A stretch of DNA of 64,000 bases from Apostichopus japonicus (Eukaryota > Echinodermata > Holothuroidea > Aspidochirotida > Stichopodidae), in NCBI RefSeq assembly GCF_037975245.1, contig NC_092569.1, positions 15,377,001 through 15,441,000 on the forward strand, read 5' to 3'. The position numbers and the translations under genes are program-made. Under the pieces are notes generated by a model. It ran no database searches. It saw nothing but the letters and a program-made list of their open reading frames with translations, and had not been told where the DNA came from. Within the stretch, counting starts at the first letter, position 1. Each line of letters begins with the position of its first letter. Of the stretch, positions 36,776 through 48,500 are shown one piece after another.

Positions 36776-38204
36776 ATTATTTCTGTCCAAATGTCTTTTC
36801 TTAGATTTTTGACACTTTTTCAAGATGGTTAGAAATAATGAAAATGCTATCACTGTCAGATTCATGACATTTTGACGAAATATACTAAAATGTACAGCCA
36901 AACTTCATCTTTGTCTTATATGAAGTAGATATTTGTGAAGAACAACCCAGGTACTTGCCCCCTTCCAGTACTACGTACACCTATATAGCCAATTTGCCCC
37001 ATATTCAGTATATGTGTTGTGTGTGATAATTTCATTCCAAATCTGTTTATATTTTTTCGAAAAGCTCTTTTCGTTTCCAAGATATACACATTTGAAGTTT
37101 TCATAAATCTTGGAAACCCATTAAATTAGTGCAAACCTATGACGTGAAGTGTTGCACTCATCAAAATTTCTTATTTTAGCAATTAATAAGTTAACCCCTA
37201 ATTACAATCACTTGAATAATGTGATGTTCCTTTTCAAAGACGACAACACATCTCCTTAGGCCCACAAACCAGTGTTCAGTGTCCTTGAAACTAAGGTTGT
37301 GAATGGAAAAGGGATAACATAACAGACAATTAGGCAGTCACTCCCTTAACATTCAGCAATATGCATAATTAACTAACGTGTATTCATAAATAAAACTAGA
37401 CTTGAGAAAAGACTGTCTAAAATTGTCCATTTTTGATGGATTTTGATGGGAGTTGCAGCTATTTTCATGATTTTTAATGCCTATTAGAGTGCTTAGGATA
37501 ATGTTGTTCATAGGTGCCCGTAGACCTTTAAAATGTCTCTCGTTGTCCATAAATTGAGTCTTTTGTGGCATCTTAGGGTATGACCTAATAGTATCGGCGT
37601 TAGACTATATAGGTTAGCCGCTTTAATTAATTTGACAAAATATGTCATCCTACAAATTTAGAAATACATAGACGTACAACCTGGACTGCCGTAGCAGTGA
37701 CTTTTATAGGTCTACATCATCAAATTTCAATTTTTGTACAACCCCCCCCCCCCCCGCTTCCCCTCAATGGCATCACAATATGTCCTGTGTTGTTCATATG
37801 ATCTAACACTAGAAACATCATTGCTGTTTCGTCATAATATCTTACAGTTTTTTTTTCTTATGTATTATTCTGTTTGATTTGCAATGATTTTTACCTAATT
37901 TTCGTCACTGATGATGCGATTTTCGCCTTCCTAGAGCAGAGGTTCCCAACCTAGGAATAAAATTCTACCGGGAACAACCAGCGGGTTTTTATTTACTTGT
38001 TTTATTCATTTATGATTGTGATTATTATACATTTTCTAGATGGAGGGGGGGGGGTGGATGACAGATGAGTGTTATTGTAGAAAACTGATGGTATATGGAC
38101 TGATAGCGCTAGGCCTGTGTTGCCATGGTCCGACCGTGCTTCTATAAAGTGTAGTCCACGCGGAATTAAAAAAATTATGTTTGTGATGGAAGCGGAAGCT
38201 TTAT
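36776..38204. other. Block B right end, no supported gene
   Basis: AT-rich, with a poly-C run at about 37742-37756 and poly-G at about 38044. Short open frames (up to 72 codons) are shared with unit 2 but show no motif or coding signature. Confidence 0.5.
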
Positions 38205-38284
38205 ATAAATATATATATATATTTTATATATATATATATATAGAAATATATATATATAGAAATATATATATATAGAAATATATA
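38205..38284. repeat. (TA)n microsatellite at the duplication junction
   Basis: TA-rich run with repeated GAAATATATATATATA units lying exactly where unit 1 meets unit 2. Unit 1's left edge has a short TATATA in the matching position, so TA microhomology may have mediated the duplication. Confidence 0.85.
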
Positions 38285-40043
38285 ATTTATTAAAGTATTC
38301 TGGTGAATTTTATATTGGACTCTTATGTTTCATTTTCGGGATAACAACATAATGTAGTTAACATGGTTTGCATATAATAAATGTGAACATGATGCAAACA
38401 ATTGAATGGTTTATGTTTTCCTTTAATAATGATGTAATTTCGAATAATATCGCTACATTTAATTGGCAGTAATGGTAGCTTCCCATCCACTATGAAGCAA
38501 AAGGTGGAACCCTGTCCAACCCATGGCAAGATCAAAACAACAAAAGTGAAAATTATAAACGTTTTGCTCTCACGGTTTGCAACTATGACGTCACACCTGT
38601 TTGCTTCAAGTCTACTCATGTCTAGGAGTTGTCAGGACTCTCTGCTCAAGGTACAAACTGAGAAATGTTTTAACTATAGGCCTACCAATACCTTGAAAAT
38701 TCAAGAGGGGCGTTTTGGATAGCGGTTGTACAAATGTTAATGAAGAAAAAATATTTTTCCAATTCGTTCATGTATGGTACAACGATGGGCAGATTGTAGC
38801 ACAAACAACCAAAAGTGTTGCTTTAACTGTATACGGCTCAGCCCAAAGTATCACTACAACAAATTTACTAGCATGAAATGCTTATGACAATAATTTCAAC
38901 TATTTAATTACATTAAGTGAAAACGTAATGCCTTTCTCTAGGGATCATAATTTTTGTAAAAAGAGTTCCCAATTGGGTTGTCTTCAAAATGGAAACAACC
39001 AAAAACACACAAAAATAAAACCATAAAAACACAGGATACATAAATCCATTTATTCTATATCTACATACAGCAAATGAACAGTTTAACCAAATCCCCAAAT
39101 TAAGATAAAAAGGGAGAAAGCGTAGCCGGCAAATATGGAAAGAAATAATATGTTCCACGTTGTTTACGATTTTATTATGATAATAATAGCTGCACAGGAG
39201 CGAAAAATAATGAGAAGAAGTCAATCAGTATTATAGTGTGTTAATTAGCCAATACTTAAGGAAGGGTATTGTTGTTTCGTCGTAATAGCATACTGAAATA
39301 AACTAGTAACCATAGAAACTAATATTCTCAGTTTTATTAACTTTTGACTTTTATTTCATAAACCGACGCTCACCGTCAAACAAATTCATAGACTATATAA
39401 TTATAAGCTATGCAATGGGTCACAATGGTAAATCTTACAATGATATATTATAACAAAAACGGATGTCTAATTTTTTCAGTACTTGCTTTCGTTGCAGATA
39501 TTATCAGTAACATTTTTTTATGTTTTCATATTTACTCATAAAGGAGACATTTTCAAAGGTGCAGGCGACGAGTGAACCATGCTACGGCGTAGGCTAAACA
39601 AATAAGTAAAAAAAAAAAAATTAAAAACGGAGATTACTTCCATAACCTCTGGTTATTCTTACAAAATGAAGTATAGGCCTATGCCCAAGTGACGACGCTC
39701 AGCAATTTATGTATGTACTTTAATAAAATGACGCTAGGAAACATATTTATTACTATTGACCCTTTCAAAATAAGTGCTTTTGAAGTGTTGTTGAGTGAAG
39801 TCATTCGTGGATTTGATATCTCTGCCTATAGGGGTGGGAACTGCAGTTTGATTCTGCTCATTCAACTAGTTGCGAAATATCTTCATGCGCCATACTTGCA
39901 CTGCGGTGACGAAGAAAGGGGAAGAGGGGGGGGGTACCATCATGAGGTTTACGTTTTGGGAGGAGTTCGCACAATTTCAGACCAGTTTGTCCAGCGACCT
40001 CCTCTGATCACGTGACCTTTGGCGTTGATGTTCTATAATGTTG
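38285..40043. other. Block A' left part (3' flank of FReD gene 2)
   Basis: Colinear with 2761-4900 of unit 1 but lacking the 372-bp MITE. No gene is supported. Confidence 0.55.
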
Positions 40044-40262
40044 TGTATGTATGTATGTATGTATGTATGTATGTATGTATGTATGTATGTATGTATGTAT
40101 GTATGTATGTATGTATGTATGTATGTATGTATGTATGTGTGTATGTATGTGTGTATGTATGTGTGTATGTATGTGTGTATGTATGTATGTATGTATGTAT
40201 GTATGTATGTATGTATGTATGTATGTATGTATGTATGTATGTATATGTATGTATGTATATGT
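40044..40262. repeat. (GTAT)n array, 3' tail of the SINE
   Basis: About 219 bp of GTAT units with a few GTGT variants, read as (ATAC)n at the 3' end of the minus-strand SINE. Absent from unit 1. Confidence 0.95.
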
Positions 40263-40490
40263 GATCTTCCTGCAAGCAGGAACCCGCGAAAGAAGCCATT
40301 GAGGCTTGTAGACTCGCAAGCTGACCGAAGCCAATCTCTCGGCACACATCCATTTAACGTCCATGTCAGGAAGTTGTTATTGAACAACACCCTTGCCAGA
40401 CGACACACATTGCTGTCGGCGGGGAATCGAACCGGGGATCTCATGACTGGGAGACGCCGGCGTTAACCAGTAGGCTATACACTCCGCCTT
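40263..40490 (-). mobile_element. tRNA-derived SINE, unit 2-specific
   Basis: On the minus strand the head starts GGCGGAGTG, with an A-box-like TAGCCTACTGG (40467-40477) and a consensus B box GGTTCGATTCC (40423-40433) 44 bp apart, as in tRNA-derived RNA polymerase III promoters. A tRNA-unrelated body of about 160 bp follows, then an (ATAC)n tail. Unit 1 has no such sequence at the matching site (about 4888). No clear target-site duplication was seen. Confidence 0.85.
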
Positions 40491-40920
40491 AAACCCATAT
40501 GGTTTCCGTTATTTGTCATTTTGGCCCGTATGCCCGAGCCGTGATGTTAAAGTAAACAATTTCGCTTTTTTTGCGATTATTATTATTTTTCTTGTTATAA
40601 AACATCTAATAAAGGCATAAAATATTGAGATTTTATGATAACACGTTGAAATTTGGGGTTCACACATCGGAATTTTGAGATAAAAGGAAAACTAATTTCG
40701 ATCTAGAACGCCAATTTTCTTTTGTAAACCGTCGCAAATTTATTACACAATATCAAATTTCCAGATTAAAAATTTTATAGTTAAAACATGTAAATGTCGA
40801 GATATTCTATCCAAATGTTTAAACAACACGTATAGGGAATCTTGTGATAAACGTTAAAATTTCGAAGAAACAAGTCAAAATTGAAAAAGAGAGAAAAGGA
40901 GGAAAATTTGGAGCTAAAAG

Positions 40921-41887
40921 CAGGGGCGTCAATCATTGGGAGGGGGACAGGGAGAATGCCCCCCACTTTATGAAGGGTGATGGGGGGGGTGGCACAATAT
41001 CAATGTACCCCAAGGTTTAGTGACTGACTCGCGTAGGCGCTAAGCCCATATCAGGCTCAAAATGACTCGTGTATCGCATAACAGGAGCTCAAACATTGTG
41101 CTATGAGATTAGTAGTTCATAATTTTTTAATCTCATCTGCTCAACCCCCCTCCCCCACACCCACCTATGAGAAATGAAAATTTTCAACTTGTTTGAGGAT
41201 TTTAATGATAGCGTAATTTAAATGAGGAGCCGCGCGCATAAGCCGCTTAGGCTATATGCTAAGTCAGCAGATAATGAAAGCCTGCAGCATTCGCTAATTT
41301 TCTTTCCAGTATAATATTTTCATATTTTATGGTATGTTGTATTATCACGTACAAGCAATATAACACTACATGTCAATATAATATTGTGCGTTCAGTTTGG
41401 TTAGCATACCCAGATACCCAATAGTGCTTTTTAAATCTATTTATGATAGTATATCATGTGTGCATGTTGTAGACATCTGTATATAACAAGATGATGTTAT
41501 TCTTGTGTGCAAACTTGAAGAATGTTTCCGTTTTTGCTTTTGGCTTCAATGTTATTAATCATGATAAAGACCCTAAGTTACACCCGGATGTTAAATATAT
41601 AAGTCTGTCTTAATGTTAGTCTTATCATTCGTCAGATGTGGCTTTTGTTACTATATATTGATTACTGGCATATCAAATTCAGGGACCAAACAGAGGCAAC
41701 TTTGCAGAAATCTGGATGTGTGTCCGCCTCTGGACCCCCGCCGGGCTTCGCCCTTGGACCACATTCAGTGTCCCGATAAAGGCCTTGCACTAAGGCGTTT
41801 AGCCACGCGCACACTCCTTCAATTTGATCCTTGTTCAGTCATTTATGCCCCCCCCCCCCACTCTTTTCAATTGGGATTGACGCCGTG
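40921..41887. mobile_element. hAT-like element, unit 2 copy of 5341-6286
   Basis: Starts CAGGGGCGTCAATCATTGG and ends GGGATTGACGCCGTG. The left flank is GCTAAAAG and the right flank GTTAAAAG, one mutation from the original duplication. Better-preserved right terminus than unit 1, apart from one C-to-G near the tip. Confidence 0.85.
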
Positions 41888-42287
41888 GTTAAAAGGTCCA
41901 AAATTTTCACATCAAACCGTCACGATGTTGGTATGAAACGTCAAAAGTTTGCGATGAAATATCGAACACTTTTGATAAGATATCTCAAGATTGACAAAAC
42001 GTCACTAAATATAGCCGTAAAAAGCGTAGAATTTTCGAAATAAAACGTCAGCAATCTGTCAACATTTTTTTTTCAGATGAGAAAATACGTCAAAAGGTTA
42101 GTATTTTTTTTTTTTTTTTTTTATACAAACAAGAAGATTTTCCCAACGACCGTTGATTATAGCCTGTGAAATGTAAGCTATACTGTGATTAAGTTGAATA
42201 GTATTAAGGAAACAAAATCATTTTGATCATCCGTCCTTCTTTTCTTCATTGAGTGATACATAACGGTATTGGTACGAATGTTATATA

Positions 42288-42562
42288 TTACACAGGTCGA
42301 ATCTTCATCTCCGTGTATTTGAGATTATGGTCGGGGCCAGATAGGTATTTCCAACAGACAGAGGTTCCTCTACCGCAACATTCCGTAGAGGAGGGTGTAA
42401 AGTGGTCAACGTTATAATCACTGTTGAGATTGGCCGTACAACAGTGGCCGTACCACCAGGCACCATGTTTTAAACTTGCACAGTCTTTCTCCACGTTGAC
42501 ATCATTATCTCGGTCGTGAGTACTAAATTGTTTTTTCATGTGATGGTGAAGAGCATCCTTCC
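42288..42562 (-). CDS. FReD gene 2 exon 6 (diverged C-terminal half)
   Basis: Same length and splice phase as gene 1 exon 6. Clusters of replacements: MKKQF for MNQAF, DVNVE for DGFEN, SLKHGA for RVRHGG, GHCC for [18 protein letters not shown] for [14 protein letters not shown], and KYL for NDL. The structural Cys, Trp and calcium-site Asp residues are unchanged. The junction codon with exon 5 changes Gly to Arg. Confidence 0.92.
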
Positions 42563-45500
42563 CTGTTAACACGCACAAAAGAAGAAGAAATATTAAATGA
42601 GTTTAAGAAAGAAATGAGAAAGATAGAGAGAGAGGGGGGTAGGGGGGTGGGGGAGAAACCTAGACCGCAGTAAGGAAACTATTAACAAAACCGTGGCAAA
42701 ATGGTGAAAATCACAAAATTGCTATGGAAAGATTGTAAAGATAAAGGACACAAGGCTGGAGACTGGATCATGTCTTACTATGACGTCATCCAGCCACACC
42801 TTCTTCAATGTTTTTCTTGATTTATACAATGTTCATTTTTTGTAATGGAGAAGGAACTTAACAAATGTTGAAATCTCTACTATTGAAGATTTTAGCAGAA
42901 CTTATGATGTCATTGGTTTCAGTGTCAAGGATGCAAATATTCCACCTCTAAATTTCGAGGTCCATCCATCCGTCCGTGCGTGCGTCCGTCCGTCCGTGCG
43001 TCCGTCCGTGCGTCCGTCCGTGCGTCCGTGCGTCCGTGCGTCCGACCGTCCGTCCGTCCGTCCGTCCGTCCGTCCGTCCGTGCGTCCGTGCGTCCGTCCG
43101 TCCGTCCGTCCGTCCGTCCGTCCGTCCGTGCGTCCGTCCGTCCGTCCGTCCGTCCGTCCGTCCGTCCGTCCGTCCGTCCGTCCGTCCGTCCTTTCGTCCG
43201 TCCGTCATACATTACATACATTACGGGAGATATAACGCTTCTAAACAGAAGGTTCTTATTTTATCAGTACAGAGGTTATGTACAGTTTAATATCTTATGA
43301 TATAGTTGTGTTCATATGTCTATTGTTTTAATAACGTCGGCTCTGCCGTTGCTTTTGCAGAGACAGTTATTACTTTGAGATTCTCCGTGGAAAGTCATTG
43401 TTTGCATTTGATTCAGTCATACAGGATATGAAATTAAATCAATCAAGTCGAAGATGATAAAGTTGGAATGAATATTAAGAAAAAACACAAAAGTGAGAAC
43501 GCCTTTATCAGAACAAAGAAGGCGCCGATGTGAACACCAAACATAGAAGATTAATGAAGAGAAAGCTATTGTACGTTTTTATAGAGGAACCATTGAAAGT
43601 TAATATGAAAGAGAATACATTTTCAATGGTTACAATTGAACAGCTTGGTTCGTAATTAATATGCTATATGTCGTAAGACATGGTAATATTTGTCAAACAA
43701 TATACTTCATATGCTTCATATGGCTAAAGATTGCCAAGTGTATGATATAAACCAACATTGAAGTTTAATGTTGCAGTATCCATCCATCCATCCACCCACC
43801 CAACACCATCCATTCATCGATCCGTCCGTCCGTCCGTCCGTCCGTCCGTCCGTCCGTCCGTCCACGTCCGTCCATCCATCCACCCCCACCCATCCATCCA
43901 TCCACCCACCCACGTATCCATTCAGCCACCCATCCATCCATCCACCCCACCCACCCACCCATCCATCCATGTATCCATATAGTAACAAGCACATATTTAA
44001 CTCACTATTGCTTCTGGTTTTTGCTGTCCCGCTGAAAGCTCCCAGCTCAGACAGTCGGTACTTGTCATTTTCATCGTTTATGCGGAACAGGTCATACTTA
44101 GCAAAGTATGAAGATCCTTCTCTGTCCACCAGATCAATCCTGAGTGTGTAGCGACCTTGATTGGTGAGGTAATACAGCTTGTCATTACCCAACCAGAACT
44201 CATGATCCAGCTCACCAAAGCCTTCTTTATAGCTCGTCCAGTTACGATAAAAATCAACGGAACCATCAACACGACGTTGGAACACCTGAAATCAAAATAA
44301 ATTAAGGACTTGCTAAGATTTACCATTTCAAAACTAAGAAGTCATGGGGATGTTTCTCATGTAGATTAATATGACAGAGATGGAACAGAATGAGTCAGTT
44401 TACCAAATACTTTAAGAACATAATCGAATATTAGACAATCCATATTAAACAGAAAAAAGAAGACTGACAGTTTACGAGCTTATGCTATTTGACTTGAAGG
44501 AGCAACCACAGAAAAACAAAAATTAACAGAGAGTTCCTTTTTTTGTCACTATTCTGTTACACTGTATCTTTGTAATACTAACTGGAATGAATCTAATTGC
44601 CAAAGTGATAATAAGAATGTGAATAATAAATGGGAAGCAGTAAGTACATCCAGACTATACCACCAGAAATTGATAAAAAGGAAGTTTCCTTCACAAAGAA
44701 ACGTTTCCTTCACTAAGGAAACGTTTCGGAGATTTCCTCCAAATTGGTATAATCCATTTGCTCTGCCATAAGATAAAAGATCAATGTCATTGTTTTTATT
44801 TTGAAGATCTTTCTCTCAACGCTTTAATCTTTAAGAAAACAAAACATAACATGTCTTAAATTGAAAAATTACTAAGCTGTAATGTTTAACCTTGGAATAA
44901 CAACAAATGTGTAAAATAATTGTGCCATGCATGCAAACATATTAGTCAACATTTTAAGTGCAGCTTGTAATGTTTTATGTTAGTGGTTTTATAATATTCA
45001 TTATAATACGGTTTTACGTAATTATAATACGTTTTGAGTAATGCAACACCAGTATACTTCTTCTAAATTCAATCTTCTCTGGTTTGTGATATTTCTACTC
45101 CATTGAAAGCAATACAGCACACTCGACCTGTAACTTCTTGTTATTCAACGTTATTGCCCGTAGTTCATTTAAATACGCTGTAACACCTTCCCTTATTGCC
45201 ATATACAATCTATGCTAAACAAAATCAATAAGTTAAGAAAAAGCAATAGGGCAACAATTTATCCGTTTGAGTATTACAATACATTTTAAGATATGAACTA
45301 AAATCCTTATGTTTTTATTTATAATATAACAGCGGTAGCATTACCTGGAAGTAATCAATGCCTCTGATTACATATGTATAGGTCCATAATGTCATCGTAT
45401 ACCTGACTATAGGAAATATCAACTAATTTCTCAAATGACAAATTTTATGAATGTTGATTATGTGACACGGCAAAATGGATTGCGTGTACGGCGAGTCGGT

Positions 45501-48500
45501 TGAACATTCAACACAGCTTATTTTTGAGGAAGAAATCACGTTTTTTTCTTCTCCCTGTTGTGGGCAACATATTTCTTAAGTAATGTAACATTTCACTTCG
45601 GTGTAAGGTAGCGTGTACTCACTGAGGGAAAAGTAGAATCCTAAATTAAACGCTTAAACGTTTGTCGTTTTTAACAATGTATCATTAAAGAGTACGATAA
45701 GCCAGATCAGTGAGTTGGTTTAATTAATGGTGTAGATACCACTGTTGTTATAACCAGCATTGTATTTGTATTTGTAATAAGTAATGCTTTAAGTTTAGAA
45801 ATTTAAACGTAGCAATCACAGACAAACAAATAAAATTCAACGGAGGACTATCCGGATTTGTCACAAATCTTTCAGTCTGTATCTTTGTAATGCTAATTAA
45901 AATAAACTAATGACGTAAGTAATTACTTAATATTAAACATCCAATAAATAGTTTATGTCATCTGTGATTCATTATTTGTGAAATTATATACCAAAGGCCT
46001 ACAGAAATCTAGATTCTATTATGACTTACCGTCCATCCACCTCCGTCAGCCATGTTACAATAAACTGGAAATGGTGATCCAGTCCAGTTAGTTGGTTTAA
46101 TGGTGTAGATACCACTTTCGTTAATACCAGCCTCAGTATATACATCTTGGCAGTTAGTGAGCTGCAAACATGTTTTTCCATCACCATGGTAACCAGTCTT
46201 GCAGTAACATTGACGAACATTGTTTTGTTCCTCACACTGTGCATTGAGACTGCAGCTGTATACGTCATCCCAGGTGACATTGCCATTGATACAGTGAGCC
46301 ATTCTTGTACAATTAGGGTTGACGTAAAATCCACCGGCCTGTGCAATAGCAACGTGGTTTTAAACACTGATAGTACATTATAACAATAATAGGAATAACC
46401 ATAACGATAATAATGATCATGATAACTGTAGTGACGAAGATGACGACGATGACGATTAAAATGACGATGACGACGATGATGATGATAATTTTTTTGCTGT
46501 CGGCATAAAGAATTGATAGCAGTATATCAAAATTAACGTAGAGTCAAGGGGGGGGGGGGGGAAACTGGCAGAATAATGTCATTTGTACTTGAATTTAAAC
46601 ATAATAAAGTCATTTATTTTATATTAAGTGACTTCTCGATATCTGGCTGCAGAAGTAAAGACTTGGGAAACTCACCGAAATGCTTGCATTCACACTTGTC
46701 ATTTGACAGGTGCAATTCTCAGGTGCCGCACAGACCATTTCATTGTCATCATTGTAGCATCGCAGCTGACCACGTAGGCAGACAGTCGGGGTTGATAAAC
46801 GAATTGTGTCGATTGACTGAGAGGAGCTTTCAACTGGCGGTGCGGTGGTGCTCTGCGTGGTTGTAGCATCTTAAAGGGAAATAACAATTAAAGGTTAATT
46901 TTTAAAAAGGTAAATGAAGAGGTTTGTACACTCTAAAACCAACCTGGTGAAAATGTCCTGGTTAACAACTTGCTAACATTATCCTGGTTATTTGCTACGT
47001 TAGTTAACATCACCCTCGTTACGCTCCATCCGTCCTGGCGTAAACTTGATAACCCTGGTGAACACAGATTATTTGCATATTGCAATCCTCGCCTCTGATT
47101 GGTTGGTAGTCGCGACTCAAGACGTTCGATCTAGCAGCTTCCTACGACGACAAATTCTTGCTAGATAAAAGGGGTATGCGTAACCTTAAATCAGTGTTTA
47201 AATGTAAAGGTGAAATACCGCGTTCATGTCGAGTTTGTCATTTCTGTAATACAGTCAGTACGCGCGATATTGAAGTATAACCTAACGTTACCCCTTACGT
47301 TGTTAGGCTAGGCCAAATTCATTCCCCGATGTAGTAAATACACTGTACTGGCTATGAGATAGTATATGCTTGTATTTGTTAGTAAGTACCTTCACTTCAG
47401 GACTAGGCATAAGTCTTGACCTAAGTAAGTATATTCCTACTGTGTGTCATACTCAAAGCAAGACCTTCCCTAACTAACGACCGCTTCTAGTGACTACTTC
47501 TACCAAATTCGAGTAATTGTGGTGTACGGTAGCTGAGGGCACACCTAATCAAAGCCACACATTTATAGTGAAATTATGCATAGACCTTTGTGCTCTTGGG
47601 TCAGAACACTTTAGTCTTAGACCCTGTAGGCCTAGCTTGCCTTCGCTTTTAAAAGACTAGACCTAGGCTATACTACTAGTGGTCTACATGTTCTGGAAAT
47701 GGCTATTAGTGATTGCCGACAGTGAAAGAAGAGATTGCTTAAAATTGCAAGTGATGCATTTATTATAGTGACCTAGATTAACCTCTGAGTGTAAAACTTA
47801 CCCAGGCTAGGCTATAACCAGTTAAGCTATATTAGTAAACTTAGGTTATCTGCATTGAAATTTAATTTAAAATGATAATTTTGTACTATTCATTTATAAA
47901 AACCAAGAAACTTGTGTATGGTTATTCTCAATCTAGACTACACTTCAATGTAAATTAGGGATGGGGGGGGGGGTACTTGTTTGTCAAACTTAAACAAACT
48001 TTGCCTGAAATTAATTAGGCTAAGCCTACCCATGCAACGATATATGTATAGCCTAGGCCTAGTCACAAATAAGTTTTATCCACATGAGACATGTAAACAT
48101 GAAACACCACATAACTAGGTCACGGCTTTGCACTCCTAATGTTATAAGCCTCACACTATAAAACAGAAATGAGTTTTATGACATCTCATGTTGTTCTTAT
48201 TCTACAATTATACTCCCCAGAGGTAGGTTTTTAAGCACTGTCAGTGAGGCAGATTATATTTTCATATTAGGCACAGCAGATCATGAATTTGGTGTAAATC
48301 TCAATAAAGTGAACTGCCCATAGCAGGGACTCCTTATAGCATTGATTTTCTGAACATTAAAAAGGGACACATTTACAGTAAGGCATATTATGTTTCCATA
48401 TACAGGGGCGGATGCAGGATTTGTGACAGGGGGGGGGGGGTCTGACTGGTCCAGCCGCGCCTGAACGTAAGACTATCTAAGCGGAGCGCCACCATCGGTT

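Larger units (their letters stand above)
42563..44005 (-). other. Intron 5 of FReD gene 2
   Basis: Colinear with gene 1 intron 5 but with different microsatellite alleles and an extra stretch after the first array (about 43207-43345) not present in unit 1. Confidence 0.8.

Noticed and set aside
36539-36832. Ile/Val-rich, membrane-like frame (also 62880-63167)
   Set aside because: Produced by a TTA/GTT microsatellite.
37353-37571. 72-codon frame nearly unchanged in unit 2 (63688-63906)
   Set aside because: Neighbouring non-coding DNA is equally conserved, so identity is not evidence of coding; no motif.
40008-40466. His-Thr-Tyr-Ile and Tyr-Val-Cys-Met reading frames
   Set aside because: Read through the (GTAT)n SINE tail.
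40420-40490. Possible functional tRNA gene
   Set aside because: It has a B box and an A-box-like motif, but no convincing cloverleaf or acceptor pairing, and it continues into a SINE body and tail.
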